Assembly (NCBI RefSeq): GCF_014218275.1
Contig: NZ_AP023213.1
Location: 806,001 to 870,000 of the forward strand
Length of the DNA: 64,000 nucleotides
From: Citrifermentans bremense
Lineage (GTDB): Bacteria; Desulfobacterota; Desulfuromonadia; Geobacterales; Geobacteraceae
Reading direction: 5' to 3'
The notes under the pieces were generated by a model. It was given only the letters and a program-made list of their open reading frames with translations. It did not search any database and was not told the origin of the DNA. Below, piece by piece: positions 8,760 through 16,668 of this stretch; position 1 is the stretch's first letter, and every line of letters begins with the position of its first letter. The position numbers were made by a program, and so were the translations under genes.

Positions 8760-8885
8760 GAGGGGCGTGGCCTTCTCATGCCTTCGGCGTATGCGCAGTT
8801 CCTCAGGGGGCTTTCGCAGCTGATGAGGGGAGCGATGAGGTAGGGGGGGATCGGGAGCTGCTGGCGGGGCGGGTGGCTTTTCATG

Positions 8886-8914
8886 AACAAAAAAAGCCTG
8901 CGCAGGGCAGGCTT
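8886..8914 (-). terminator. Rho-independent terminator of the receiver/TPR gene
   Basis: Stem AGCCTGC / GCAGGCT (8895-8901 and 8907-8913), followed on the minus strand by a run of seven T. It lies about 40 bp past the stop at 8954. Confidence 0.82.
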
Positions 8915-8953
8915 CCAATGAACGGCGAATTTCGGTGACGGAACAAGGGTGGG

Positions 8954-10873
8954 CTAGCCGAAGATCCTCTTGAAAAGCCCCTTCTTCTCGGCTTCGCGCC
9001 TCTCCCTGATCAGGCGCATCCCCCCAAGGGCATGCTGCTCCTGCGGGTTCAGCTTGAGCGCCTTCTGGAATTCCCCCTCGGCGAGCCCGTCCCTACCTTC
9101 GTCCAAGAGCATCCAGCCGCGGAAAGCGAAGGCCTCGGCGCTGCGCCCCATCTGCAGGCTCTTGGAGAGCAGCATGCGGCACTTCTCCAGCGCGACCTGG
9201 GAGCCGTGGTTGGCGGGGTTCTTGTAGATGGACCAGGCGAGGTAGGCGCTGGTCTGGGAGTCCTGGGCGTCGAGGGTGTAGGCGTCCTGCAGGGCGCGCT
9301 CGGCGTTGTTGTAGTCCTCCATCTCCAGGAAGACCTTTCCGGACTGGAACTGTATCCGCGCCTGGAGCGCGTCGTCCTGGCGCCCGGCGAGGCCGATCAC
9401 GTTGGCGTTCAGCATCTCGTCGTAGCGCTCCTTGGCGATGACGCTGGAGAGTGTGTTGTAGGCGTTGGCGTAGTGGGAAAGGACGTCCTGGGCGCGGGAG
9501 AGGGTGTCGCCGGAAAGCTGCATGAACTTTTCCGGTGAGTACTGGCGCGTCTTCGAAAAGTAGGAGTCCTTCAGGCTCGCGAAGCTGAAGTTCCCCTGGG
9601 TGAGCCCGAAGATCTCGTAGTAGTTTTTGTTCTGGATGGCGGCGTAATCGCGCTGGACTTCCTGCTCGAAATCGATCTCGCTTGCCGAAAGCGGCGCGGC
9701 CATGCCGGTGTCGCCCACAGCGAGGTCGATGGAGTCTGAAACCTCGTCCACCAGGTCGTCGAAGCTCATGGCCTGGACCTCGACCTCGACCACTTCTTCG
9801 ATCGGGCGGTTGAAGAGCATCTTCTGGGGAAAACCGGTATCGAGGTCCTCTCCCGGTTCCAGGGCGAGGTTGACCATCCCCATGCGCACCAGGAAGTCGA
9901 GGAACCATGCCTGTCGCGCGGTTCCCCCAGGGACGAAAATCTCCCGGACCTTTTTCCCCTGCCCCAACTGTTCCAGTATCCCGATCTCCTCGGGGCCCAG
10001 CCCGAGCAGGTTCGCCAGGCGGTAGTACTGCTGCGTTCTCAAGGGGTAGAGGGGAGCGGCTTTTTCCAGGAAGCTGCCAGCGGCAAAACGGTCGCTCCCC
10101 TGCTTCGCCGCCTGGTGGAGCAGGCGCGGCAAACAAAGAGGGGTGAGCGGGGGCTCGATGGCCCCAAGGTCCGGGAGAAATTGCGGTGGCTGGTTCTGCA
10201 GCACCGCCTCGATCAGGATCCGGGAGAGGAACAGGCGCGATTGCTCCTGCAGTTCGTCGTAGCTCAAAAGGCCAGCCTCGCAAAGCGGCAGCTTGCCCGG
10301 GCGGCTGAGAGGGTATTTCTCCAGGTCGCTGCGCAGAAGGTGCCCCTCCGCCACCAGGAACGGGACGAACCGCGGTGAGGAGAACGAGGCGGGCTCGCCG
10401 GCGAGAAGGACGACGCGCGTTCCCCCTCCCAGCTGGAGCACGCCGCTTTTGCCGTTATGGTAGAGGTCGAGAAGCATGGAGAACAACTCCCTTTTGACAG
10501 GCGGCGGGGCGAGAGCTCCCTTTACCGCCTCCAGAAACGCCTCTTTTCCGAAAGGTTTTTCCAGGTAGGCCTTCACCCCGAGTTTGGCGGCTGCCCGGGC
10601 GTAACCCTCGCCGCGGAAGACGCCGGTCATGATGATCACCGGGAGCTCCTTCAGCTCCGGGTTCCTGCGCACCCGCTGCAGCAGTTCCACCCCGTTCATG
10701 GCGCCCAGTTTCAGGTCCAGGACCAGCAGGTCGATCTTTTCCTGGCCCAAGAGAAGAAGCGCACCTTCGGCGTCCGCCAAGCTGCGCACCTCGTGGCCGA
10801 GCGATTCGAGGAAGGTTTGCAGCATCCCGGCCAAGCGGGCGTTGTCCTCGACCAGAAGGATGCGCCGCTTCAC
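8954..10873 (-). CDS. Receiver-DUF4388-J-like-TPR protein
   Basis: A 639-residue cytoplasmic protein. Residues 1-120 form a receiver domain with acidic pocket near D10, phospho-acceptor D53 (VLDLKLG), T83 and K106. About 130-245 resembles DUF4388 (PATAN-like; LFSMLLDLYHNGKSGVLQL). About 420-500 looks like a J domain (YYEIFGL, helices II/III, YNTLSSVIAKERYDEML), but the HPD loop reads SPE, so it should not stimulate Hsp70. About 510-620 carries TPR-like repeats. There is no DNA-binding domain, so the output is probably a protein interaction. The start overlaps the stop of mltG by four bases, which places the two in one transcript. The function is unknown. Confidence 0.75.
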   Translation of the reverse strand: MKRRILLVEDNARLAGMLQTFLESLGHEVRSLADAEGALLLLGQEKIDLLVLDLKLGAMNGVELLQRVRRNPELKELPVIIMTGVFRGEGYARAAAKLGVKAYLEKPFGKEAFLEAVKGALAPPPVKRELFSMLLDLYHNGKSGVLQLGGGTRVVLLAGEPASFSSPRFVPFLVAEGHLLRSDLEKYPLSRPGKLPLCEAGLLSYDELQEQSRLFLSRILIEAVLQNQPPQFLPDLGAIEPPLTPLCLPRLLHQAAKQGSDRFAAGSFLEKAAPLYPLRTQQYYRLANLLGLGPEEIGILEQLGQGKKVREIFVPGGTARQAWFLDFLVRMGMVNLALEPGEDLDTGFPQKMLFNRPIEEVVEVEVQAMSFDDLVDEVSDSIDLAVGDTGMAAPLSASEIDFEQEVQRDYAAIQNKNYYEIFGLTQGNFSFASLKDSYFSKTRQYSPEKFMQLSGDTLSRAQDVLSHYANAYNTLSSVIAKERYDEMLNANVIGLAGRQDDALQARIQFQSGKVFLEMEDYNNAERALQDAYTLDAQDSQTSAYLAWSIYKNPANHGSQVALEKCRMLLSKSLQMGRSAEAFAFRGWMLLDEGRDGLAEGEFQKALKLNPQEQHALGGMRLIRERREAEKKGLFKRIFG

Positions 10874-11871
10874 CTGGTCCCTCTCTGGGCCGCAGCCGGC
10901 GCCTTCAGGTACTTGTTCACCGCATAGTTGTGGGAAGCAAGATCCCGCGAGAACTGATGGCTGCCGTCGCCGCGACCCACGAAGTAGAGGTAGGGGACGG
11001 TGGGCGGGTCCAGCACGGCTTCGATGGCATCCTTGCCGGGGTTGCCGATCGGGCCCGGGGGGAGTGCGGGTATCTGGTAGGTGTTGTATGGGGTCTGCTT
11101 CATGATGTCGTCGCGGGAAACCTTCCCGGCGAAGGCGCGCACGCCGTAAAGTGCCGTAGGGTCGCTTTGCAGCCGCATCCCGAGCTTGAGCCGGTTCTGG
11201 AACACGGCGGCGATCAGCGGCTTCTCCGCCGGCAGTACCGCTTCCTTTTCCACCATGGAGGCAAGGGTCAAAAGTTCGTTCTCCGTAAGCCCGCGGACCT
11301 TCAAACGGTCTCTCACCTCGTCCTTTAGGTACTTCTGCTGCCGCAGGATCATCTCGCGCACCACCTCCTGCTCCGTTTTTCCGGGAAGGATGTTGTAGCT
11401 GCCGGGAAAGAGGTACCCCTCGGCGCTGGGAGCCTGAATGCCCAGTTCGGAAAGCATCGCGCCGTCGCGGCAGGCCGCTAGGAATTTTTCCTTCGTGAAG
11501 ATGCCGCGTTTCTCCAGCATCTCGGCCGCCTGGAAGCTCGAATACCCCTGCGGGAGCGCGAAGAGGCGCTGGTAGATCTCCCCTGTGAGCATCATGGAGA
11601 GGATCCGGCCCGGCCGCATCCCGTCGTCGAAAAGGTAGAACCCGGCCTTGACACGGGAGTCCCCCCCCATGAGGCGGGCGTACAGCGTGAAGAGCCGGCC
11701 GCTGGAAAGGATGCCACGGCGCTCCAGCTCCTGCGCCACGGCGCGCAGAGGGCGCCCCTTGCCGAGTTCGACGATTTCAGCCCGTCTGCCGTCGCCTGCC
11801 GGCAGGGACAGGAACAGGGCGAAACGGGAGGCGGGCAGCAGTACGACTGTAACAAGCAACACAATGAGCAA
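10870..11871 (-). CDS. mltG: Endolytic murein transglycosylase MltG
   Basis: A 333-residue inner-membrane enzyme that cleaves nascent glycan strands in the periplasm and so sets strand length. It shows an N-terminal hydrophobic anchor, a LysM-like segment (about 35-100), and the YceG/MltG catalytic domain. Seen directly are SMVEKEA with the likely catalytic glutamate E208, RLQSDPTALYG, YNTYQIPALPPGPIGNPG and the C-terminal YFVGRGDGSHQFS. E. coli MltG uses the equivalent E218. The chosen start is TTG; the frame runs another 27 codons upstream without ATG, GTG or TTG, so the N-terminus is uncertain and the anchor would otherwise lack its basic leader (KTHRK). Confidence 0.88.
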   Translation of the reverse strand: MLIVLLVTVVLLPASRFALFLSLPAGDGRRAEIVELGKGRPLRAVAQELERRGILSSGRLFTLYARLMGGDSRVKAGFYLFDDGMRPGRILSMMLTGEIYQRLFALPQGYSSFQAAEMLEKRGIFTKEKFLAACRDGAMLSELGIQAPSAEGYLFPGSYNILPGKTEQEVVREMILRQQKYLKDEVRDRLKVRGLTENELLTLASMVEKEAVLPAEKPLIAAVFQNRLKLGMRLQSDPTALYGVRAFAGKVSRDDIMKQTPYNTYQIPALPPGPIGNPGKDAIEAVLDPPTVPYLYFVGRGDGSHQFSRDLASHNYAVNKYLKAPAAAQRGTR

Positions 11872-12146
11872 CTTGCGGTGCGTCTTGAGGGCGTTTGTCA
11901 GGCTGGAAGGTACGATGGCGCTTATCCTATGTAAAAACGGGGTATTGCTGATTCAGAGACTAGGTTTAGGGGAAATCTCCAACTGTGTCAAGGGCAAATC
12001 CCTGAACGGAAAGGAGCGACATTATACATTTCTATAATTTAATAATATTTTTTTTAAAGACAGTCCGGGTATTCCAATGTATCATATCTGACTGTCCCGC
12101 CTGGCCGGGACCCGACCACTACCATACTGAGGCCACGAGGTGTCCG

Positions 12147-15100
12147 ATGAAGCAGAGGTTTATTAACCCCGACTACTTCCCCTTCCAGATACAGATCTCG
12201 GCAGACTGCGGCGAAAGGATAGAGCTGCGCGCCCTGTTCGAGGAGCTGGGGGATGTGCCCGGCATCATCTACGCCAGGCGCATCGCGGCCAAGCTGAACC
12301 GACGGCTGGCTCCGCAGGAAACACCGGTCCAGCCCGGCCTTTTGCACCTCTACTCTATCCTGAGCCGGGTCTACCGTTACGTGCTCGGCCAGTACTGCTC
12401 CAAACAGCAGCCGGGCGTACTGACGGCGCTGATGGCGGAGGCGGGCTACCCCGAGTTCTCGGGAGAAGCCGGCCGTGCCCTTTACCGTTTCATGGAGCTC
12501 TTCCCCTCCCGGCAGATGGTCCTGGGGAACCAGACCCCTGAAGGGCATCTCGCGGAGGACGGAGACGACCTGGCGCTCCGCCAGGCTCTGACCGCGGAGC
12601 TGCTCCTCATGCTCCTGAACGGGGAGAACCGGGCCTTGAACCAGTTCCGGCGCATCTTCGACGCGTCCGAGCTCGCCTCCTCCTCCCCGTACCTCGCGGT
12701 TACCCTGGAACTTGACCGCCGCCTGGCCAAGGCCCCCCCCTTTGAGCCGGTGGGCATCACGCTCCCGGAGCTTCTGCGCGCGCCGCTGAAGGCCTCCCCT
12801 GACTCCCTCGCCGGCCAGATCGCCTACATCAGGGACAAATGGTCTTCCTTTTTGCCGCAGGAGCTCCTGGGCGAGCTGGTGACTGCCCTCGACATCGTCT
12901 CCCAGGAGGGGCGCGCCTTCTTCGGCGGCCCCGGCGAGCCGAAAGTGCTCAAGTTCGGCAGGAACGCGCAGCGCGGCGGCGACGAGTACCCGGAGTACGA
13001 GCGCTTTTCCCGGGACGCCGACTGGATGGCCAACGTGGTGATGATCGCGAAGATGGTCTACGTCTGGCTGGGTCAGCTGGCTAAGACCTACCAGACCGAG
13101 GTGCGCACCCTGGACCAGATCCCGGACGCTGAGCTGGACCGGCTGGCGCGCTACGGCTTCTCGGCCCTGTGGCTGATCGGCATCTGGGAGCGCTCCCCCG
13201 CCTCCCAGACCATCAAGCGCATCTCGGGGAACCAGGAGGCGATCTCCTCGGCCTACTCGCTCTACGACTACGTGATCGCCCACGACCTCGGGGGGGAATG
13301 GGCCCTGGACAACCTGAGGCAGCGCTGCGCCGCGCGCGGCATCAGGCTTGCGAGCGACATGGTCCCCAACCACACCGGCCTCTACTCCAAGTGGACCGTG
13401 GAGCACCCCGACTGGTTCATCCAGCTCGACTACCCCCCCTATCCCGACTACCAGTTCAACGGCCCCGACCTCTCCCCCGACGGCCGCATCGGTCTCTTCA
13501 TCGAGGACGGCTACTGGGACAAGCGCGACGCGGCGGTCGTTTTCAAGCATCTCGACCGCGGCAACGGCAGGGTGCGCTACATCTACCACGGCAATGACGG
13601 CACCAGCACCCCCTGGAACGACACGGCGCAGCTGAACTACCTGATCCCGGAGGTGCGCGAGGCGGTGATAGGAACCATCCTCCACGTGGCGCGCCAGTTC
13701 CCCATCATCCGTTTCGACGCGGCGATGACCCTGGCCAAAAAGCACTACCAGCGCCTGTGGTTCCCGCTTCCAGGCCACGGCTCCGGCGTCCCCTCCAGGG
13801 CGGAGCACGGCATGGACCGCCCGAGCTTCGACCAGGTGTTCCCGGTCGAGTTCTGGCGCGAGGTGGTGGACCGGGTCGCGGTAGAGGCCCCCGACACGCT
13901 CCTTCTGGCCGAGGCTTTCTGGCTCATGGAGGGGTACTTCGTGCGGACCCTCGGCATGCACCGGGTCTACAACAGCGCCTTCATGAACATGCTGAAGATG
14001 GAGGAGAACGCCAAGTACCGGCAGACGGTGAAGAACGTGCTGGAGTTCGAGCCGGAGATCCTGAAGCGCTTCGTCAACTTCATGAACAATCCCGACGAGC
14101 GCACGGCGGTGGAGCAGTTCGGCAAGGAAGGGAAGTACTTCGGCGCCACGGTGCTCCTGGTCACCATGCCGGGGCTCCCCATGGTCGGGCACGGGCAGAT
14201 CGAGGGGTTCCACGAGAAGTACGGCATGGAGTACAAGCGGGCCTATTGGGACGAGCCGGTGGACGAGCACCTGGTGGCCCGCCACGAGAGCGACATCTTC
14301 CCGCTCATGCGCAGGCGCCACATCTTCTCCGGGAGCGAGCAGTTCACCCTGTACGATTTTTTCAGCGGCAGCAGCGTGAACGAGAACGTCTTCGCCTACT
14401 CAAACTGCAACGACGGCGAGCGCGGGCTTATCCTGTTCCACAACGCCTTCGCCTCCACCGCCGGGTGGATCAGGAGCTCGTGCGCCGTGCTCCGGAAGAA
14501 CGCGGCAGGTGGGACCTCACTGGTCCAGACCACCCTGGGGGAGGCGCTCGGCTTCAAGGGGGACGGTCGTCATTACTACTCCTTCCGCGATTACGCCTCG
14601 GGGCTCAGCTACCTGAGAAACGGCCGCGACCTCTGCGACCAGGGGCTCTACGTGGAGATGGGGGGGTACGAGTACCACGCCTTCCTCGACTTCGAGGAGA
14701 TCTACGACGACGAGTTCGGGACCTGGGGCGCCCTCTGCTACCGCATGAACGGAGCGGGGGTGGAGAGCATCGAGGAGGAAGTGAAACAGGTGCGCTACGC
14801 CCAGGCCCACGCCGCGCTGCAGTCCCTTTTGACCAAGGCGGCCGCTGCCGCTAAGGAGCCGGGTGCAACCGCTCAGACGCTCCTTACCCCCCTTGAGCCC
14901 CTTCTAGCAGCGTTCTTCAAGGCGGTCGCGCCGCAGGCCCCGGAAAAGGTGCAGCGCCTGCTTGTGGCCTCCTTCGGAACCGAAGCGGGCGACGCGCTGC
15001 GGAGGGAACCGCCGGAAGCCGCTCGTCCCATCGCGGACTGGCTGCTCCTTTGCGCCTATCTCGCCCTGCACCGGATCGGCGATCTCCTGAACGAGGAGTC

Positions 15101-15503
15101 GGAGGAGGTGGTGGACGCGCTCGGCCTTGTGCGCCCGGTGGTCCACGCCTTCCACGCGCTTCCCGCGGCCGAGCCGGAAGAGGAGGCCGCCCTCTCGCCG
15201 GACGCCTACGGGAAACTTCTGCGGGTGCTATTGCGTCATGACCGCTTCTTCTCGCGCTGCCGTGAGCTGGGCGCTGTGAAGAGCTGCGCGGCGCTTTTCT
15301 CCGATCCATCGGCGGCCGGGTTCATCTACCTGCACGAAAGCGCCGGGGTGCAGTGGTTCAACAAGGAGCGCTTCGAGCTCCTGCTCGACTGGTTCCTAAA
15401 GCTGGACGAGGATCTCGCGCTGCACGGGCTGCTCAAGGAGAGCGCCGCGGCGTCAGGGTACCGGCTCGATGAGCTAATTAAATTGTTGGGCTCCACTTCC
15501 TGA
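12147..15503 (+). CDS. Very large GH13 (alpha-amylase family) protein
   Basis: An 1118-residue protein with a GH13 TIM barrel in the middle (about 300-720). Visible are the DMVPNHTGLY strand-3 motif, the RFDAAM nucleophile segment (D about 521), the LLLAEAFW acid/base segment (E about 586) and FMNNPDE with the third carboxylate (about 648), so the catalytic triad is present. The first 300 residues and the last 300 (helical) match no domain I know; ordinary amylases are about half this length. There is no signal peptide, so it is cytosolic and may act on storage glucan, maltooligosaccharide or trehalose; the substrate is not determined. It starts at ATG 12147, about 110 bp after an AT-rich stretch containing TATAAT (12033-12038). 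It is followed by scpB without any evident shared pathway. Confidence 0.82.
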   Translation: MKQRFINPDYFPFQIQISADCGERIELRALFEELGDVPGIIYARRIAAKLNRRLAPQETPVQPGLLHLYSILSRVYRYVLGQYCSKQQPGVLTALMAEAGYPEFSGEAGRALYRFMELFPSRQMVLGNQTPEGHLAEDGDDLALRQALTAELLLMLLNGENRALNQFRRIFDASELASSSPYLAVTLELDRRLAKAPPFEPVGITLPELLRAPLKASPDSLAGQIAYIRDKWSSFLPQELLGELVTALDIVSQEGRAFFGGPGEPKVLKFGRNAQRGGDEYPEYERFSRDADWMANVVMIAKMVYVWLGQLAKTYQTEVRTLDQIPDAELDRLARYGFSALWLIGIWERSPASQTIKRISGNQEAISSAYSLYDYVIAHDLGGEWALDNLRQRCAARGIRLASDMVPNHTGLYSKWTVEHPDWFIQLDYPPYPDYQFNGPDLSPDGRIGLFIEDGYWDKRDAAVVFKHLDRGNGRVRYIYHGNDGTSTPWNDTAQLNYLIPEVREAVIGTILHVARQFPIIRFDAAMTLAKKHYQRLWFPLPGHGSGVPSRAEHGMDRPSFDQVFPVEFWREVVDRVAVEAPDTLLLAEAFWLMEGYFVRTLGMHRVYNSAFMNMLKMEENAKYRQTVKNVLEFEPEILKRFVNFMNNPDERTAVEQFGKEGKYFGATVLLVTMPGLPMVGHGQIEGFHEKYGMEYKRAYWDEPVDEHLVARHESDIFPLMRRRHIFSGSEQFTLYDFFSGSSVNENVFAYSNCNDGERGLILFHNAFASTAGWIRSSCAVLRKNAAGGTSLVQTTLGEALGFKGDGRHYYSFRDYASGLSYLRNGRDLCDQGLYVEMGGYEYHAFLDFEEIYDDEFGTWGALCYRMNGAGVESIEEEVKQVRYAQAHAALQSLLTKAAAAAKEPGATAQTLLTPLEPLLAAFFKAVAPQAPEKVQRLLVASFGTEAGDALRREPPEAARPIADWLLLCAYLALHRIGDLLNEESEEVVDALGLVRPVVHAFHALPAAEPEEEAALSPDAYGKLLRVLLRHDRFFSRCRELGAVKSCAALFSDPSAAGFIYLHESAGVQWFNKERFELLLDWFLKLDEDLALHGLLKESAAASGYRLDELIKLLGSTS

Positions 15504-15518
15504 TTTTTCGGATTGACC

Positions 15519-15527
15519 TGATAAAAT
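15519..15527 (+). promoter_or_regulatory. Extended -10 promoter for scpB
   Basis: TGA-TAAAAT: a TGn extension followed by a -10 element with five of six consensus bases, in the 92-bp gap after the GH13 gene. The -35 region is weak. Transcription would start near 15534, about 60 nt before the start codon. Confidence 0.45.
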
Positions 15528-15595
15528 CTAAGGCTGGCGCTGGATCATCGCGGGGCGTCCTATCTAACGGGGATATCAACGCGGAGGGGGAAACC

Positions 15596-16375
15596 ATGGC
15601 GGTCATCAGTACCCAGTTGCAGGACAATATCGGGACCATCACGTTCAACGATCCGGACCACAGAAACGTCTTGAGCGGGACGCTGATCAGCGAAATGCTG
15701 CAGTCGATCGGCGCGCTGCAGAAGGGGAAGATGCGGGTGCTGGTGATCCGGGCGCCCAAGGGGTCCAAGGTCTGGTCGGCAGGGCACGACGTGCACGAGC
15801 TGCCCATGCCCGGCCGCGACCCGCTTTCGTACCACGACCCGCTGGTCACAGTCTTGAGGTCGATCCAGTCCCTCCCCATACCGGTGATCGCCATGATAGA
15901 GGGAAGCGTCTGGGGAGGGGCCTGTGACCTGGCCCTTTCCTGCGACATCCTGATCGGTTGCCACAGTTCCACCTTCTGCATGACACCGGCAAAGATCGGG
16001 GTTCCCTACAACGTCTCGGGGATCCTGCACTTCATGAACATCATGGGGGTCAACTTCGCCAAGGAGATGTTCTTCACCGCCGAGCCGCTCTCTGCGGAGG
16101 AGGCGGTTCGGGCGGGGCTTTTGAACCATCTCGTGGAGAGCGAACAGCTCGAGGAATTCACCTATGCCATGGCCGGCAAGATCACCAGGAACAGCCCGCT
16201 CAGCATCGGGGTGATCAAGGAGCAGATCCGGCTCTTGGCGAGCGCCCACCCGCTTTCACCGCTCACCTTCGAGAGGGTGCAGGGGCTGCGCCGCACCGTG
16301 TACGACAGCAAGGACTACGCGGAGGGGATCAAGGCGTTTTTGGAAAAAAGGACGCCGGTGTTCAGCGGCGAGTAG
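15596..16375 (+). CDS. scpB: Methylmalonyl-CoA decarboxylase, crotonase family
   Basis: A 259-residue crotonase-fold enzyme that aligns along its whole length with E. coli ScpB (YgfG) as I remember it, including SAGHDVHELP, GRDPLSYHDPL, EGSVWGGA, MTPAKIGVPYN and AFLEKR. The two residues important in the E. coli enzyme, His66 and Tyr140, correspond to H64 and Y138 here. The reaction is decarboxylation of methylmalonyl-CoA to propionyl-CoA in the cytoplasm. No mutase or CoA-transferase gene lies beside it. The start is ATG 15596 behind GGAGGGGG. Generic enoyl-CoA hydratase is the fallback name, but the ScpB-specific motifs make that less likely. Confidence 0.85.
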   Translation: MAVISTQLQDNIGTITFNDPDHRNVLSGTLISEMLQSIGALQKGKMRVLVIRAPKGSKVWSAGHDVHELPMPGRDPLSYHDPLVTVLRSIQSLPIPVIAMIEGSVWGGACDLALSCDILIGCHSSTFCMTPAKIGVPYNVSGILHFMNIMGVNFAKEMFFTAEPLSAEEAVRAGLLNHLVESEQLEEFTYAMAGKITRNSPLSIGVIKEQIRLLASAHPLSPLTFERVQGLRRTVYDSKDYAEGIKAFLEKRTPVFSGE

Positions 16376-16490
16376 TCGTGGGCGGCCCCTGTCGTCCAGC
16401 GGGTCCAAGGGGCGGACCCACTCGCCCGGTGGGAGATGGGCTGGGGTGAGGGCGGCGCCAAGGCGAGCTGCTCGCCGCACTGGTAACGCA

Positions 16491-16522
16491 AAAAGGGCCA
16501 GGCAGAATCGCCTGGCCCTTTT
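16491..16522. terminator. Bidirectional terminator between scpB and the RCKP gene
   Basis: A perfect 13-bp stem AAAAGGGCCAGGC / GCCTGGCCCTTTT (16491-16503 and 16510-16522) with a 6-nt loop. A T run follows on the plus strand and A run precedes it, so it can stop transcription from both convergent genes. Confidence 0.88.
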
Positions 16523-16551
16523 GTTTTTGGTTTTTTTACGGATAATCCGGA

Positions 16552-16659
16552 TTACTCCTCTTTCTCGAAGTTCCCTTTCTCCTGGCACTGGGGGCACTTC
16601 TGGGGCTTGCATCTTCCTTCCTTGGTGTACCCGCAGCTTTTGCATTTCCAATTTGCCAT
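16552..16659 (-). CDS. 35-residue RCKP-type rubredoxin-like zinc/iron-knuckle protein
   Basis: A very short gene with strong support: AGGAGG lies six bases before ATG 16659 and the frame ends at TAA 16552. The product begins MANWKCKSCGYTKEG, continues RCKPQKCPQC and ends in an acidic tail. It has four cysteines as two CXXC-type knuckles plus the RCKP cysteine, the pattern of the small RCKP rubredoxin-like family. It probably binds one Fe or Zn; the role is unknown. It starts nine bases after the stop of the upstream M16 peptidase gene, so it is the last gene of that operon, ahead of the terminator at 16491. Confidence 0.82.
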   Translation of the reverse strand: MANWKCKSCGYTKEGRCKPQKCPQCQEKGNFEKEE

Positions 16660-16668
16660 TGTCGCCTC

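Larger units (their letters stand above)
8620..8953. other. 334-bp intergenic region upstream of the binding-protein gene
   Basis: It carries the binding-protein promoter (8731-8759) and its leader of about 105 nt, then the terminator of the next minus-strand gene (8886-8914). A 61-codon plus-strand frame at 8753 has no ribosome-binding site and odd composition, so I see no gene here. Confidence 0.6.

Noticed and set aside
8753-8938. A possible 61-residue gene in the gap after 8740
   Set aside because: No ribosome-binding site; it overlaps a promoter and a terminator assigned to the minus strand.
12054-14321. A 755-codon open frame antisense to the GH13 gene
   Set aside because: It is a reflection of strong codon bias in a GC-rich gene; it has no ribosome-binding site, its composition is His/Val/Gln-rich, and the plus-strand GH13 motifs are clear.
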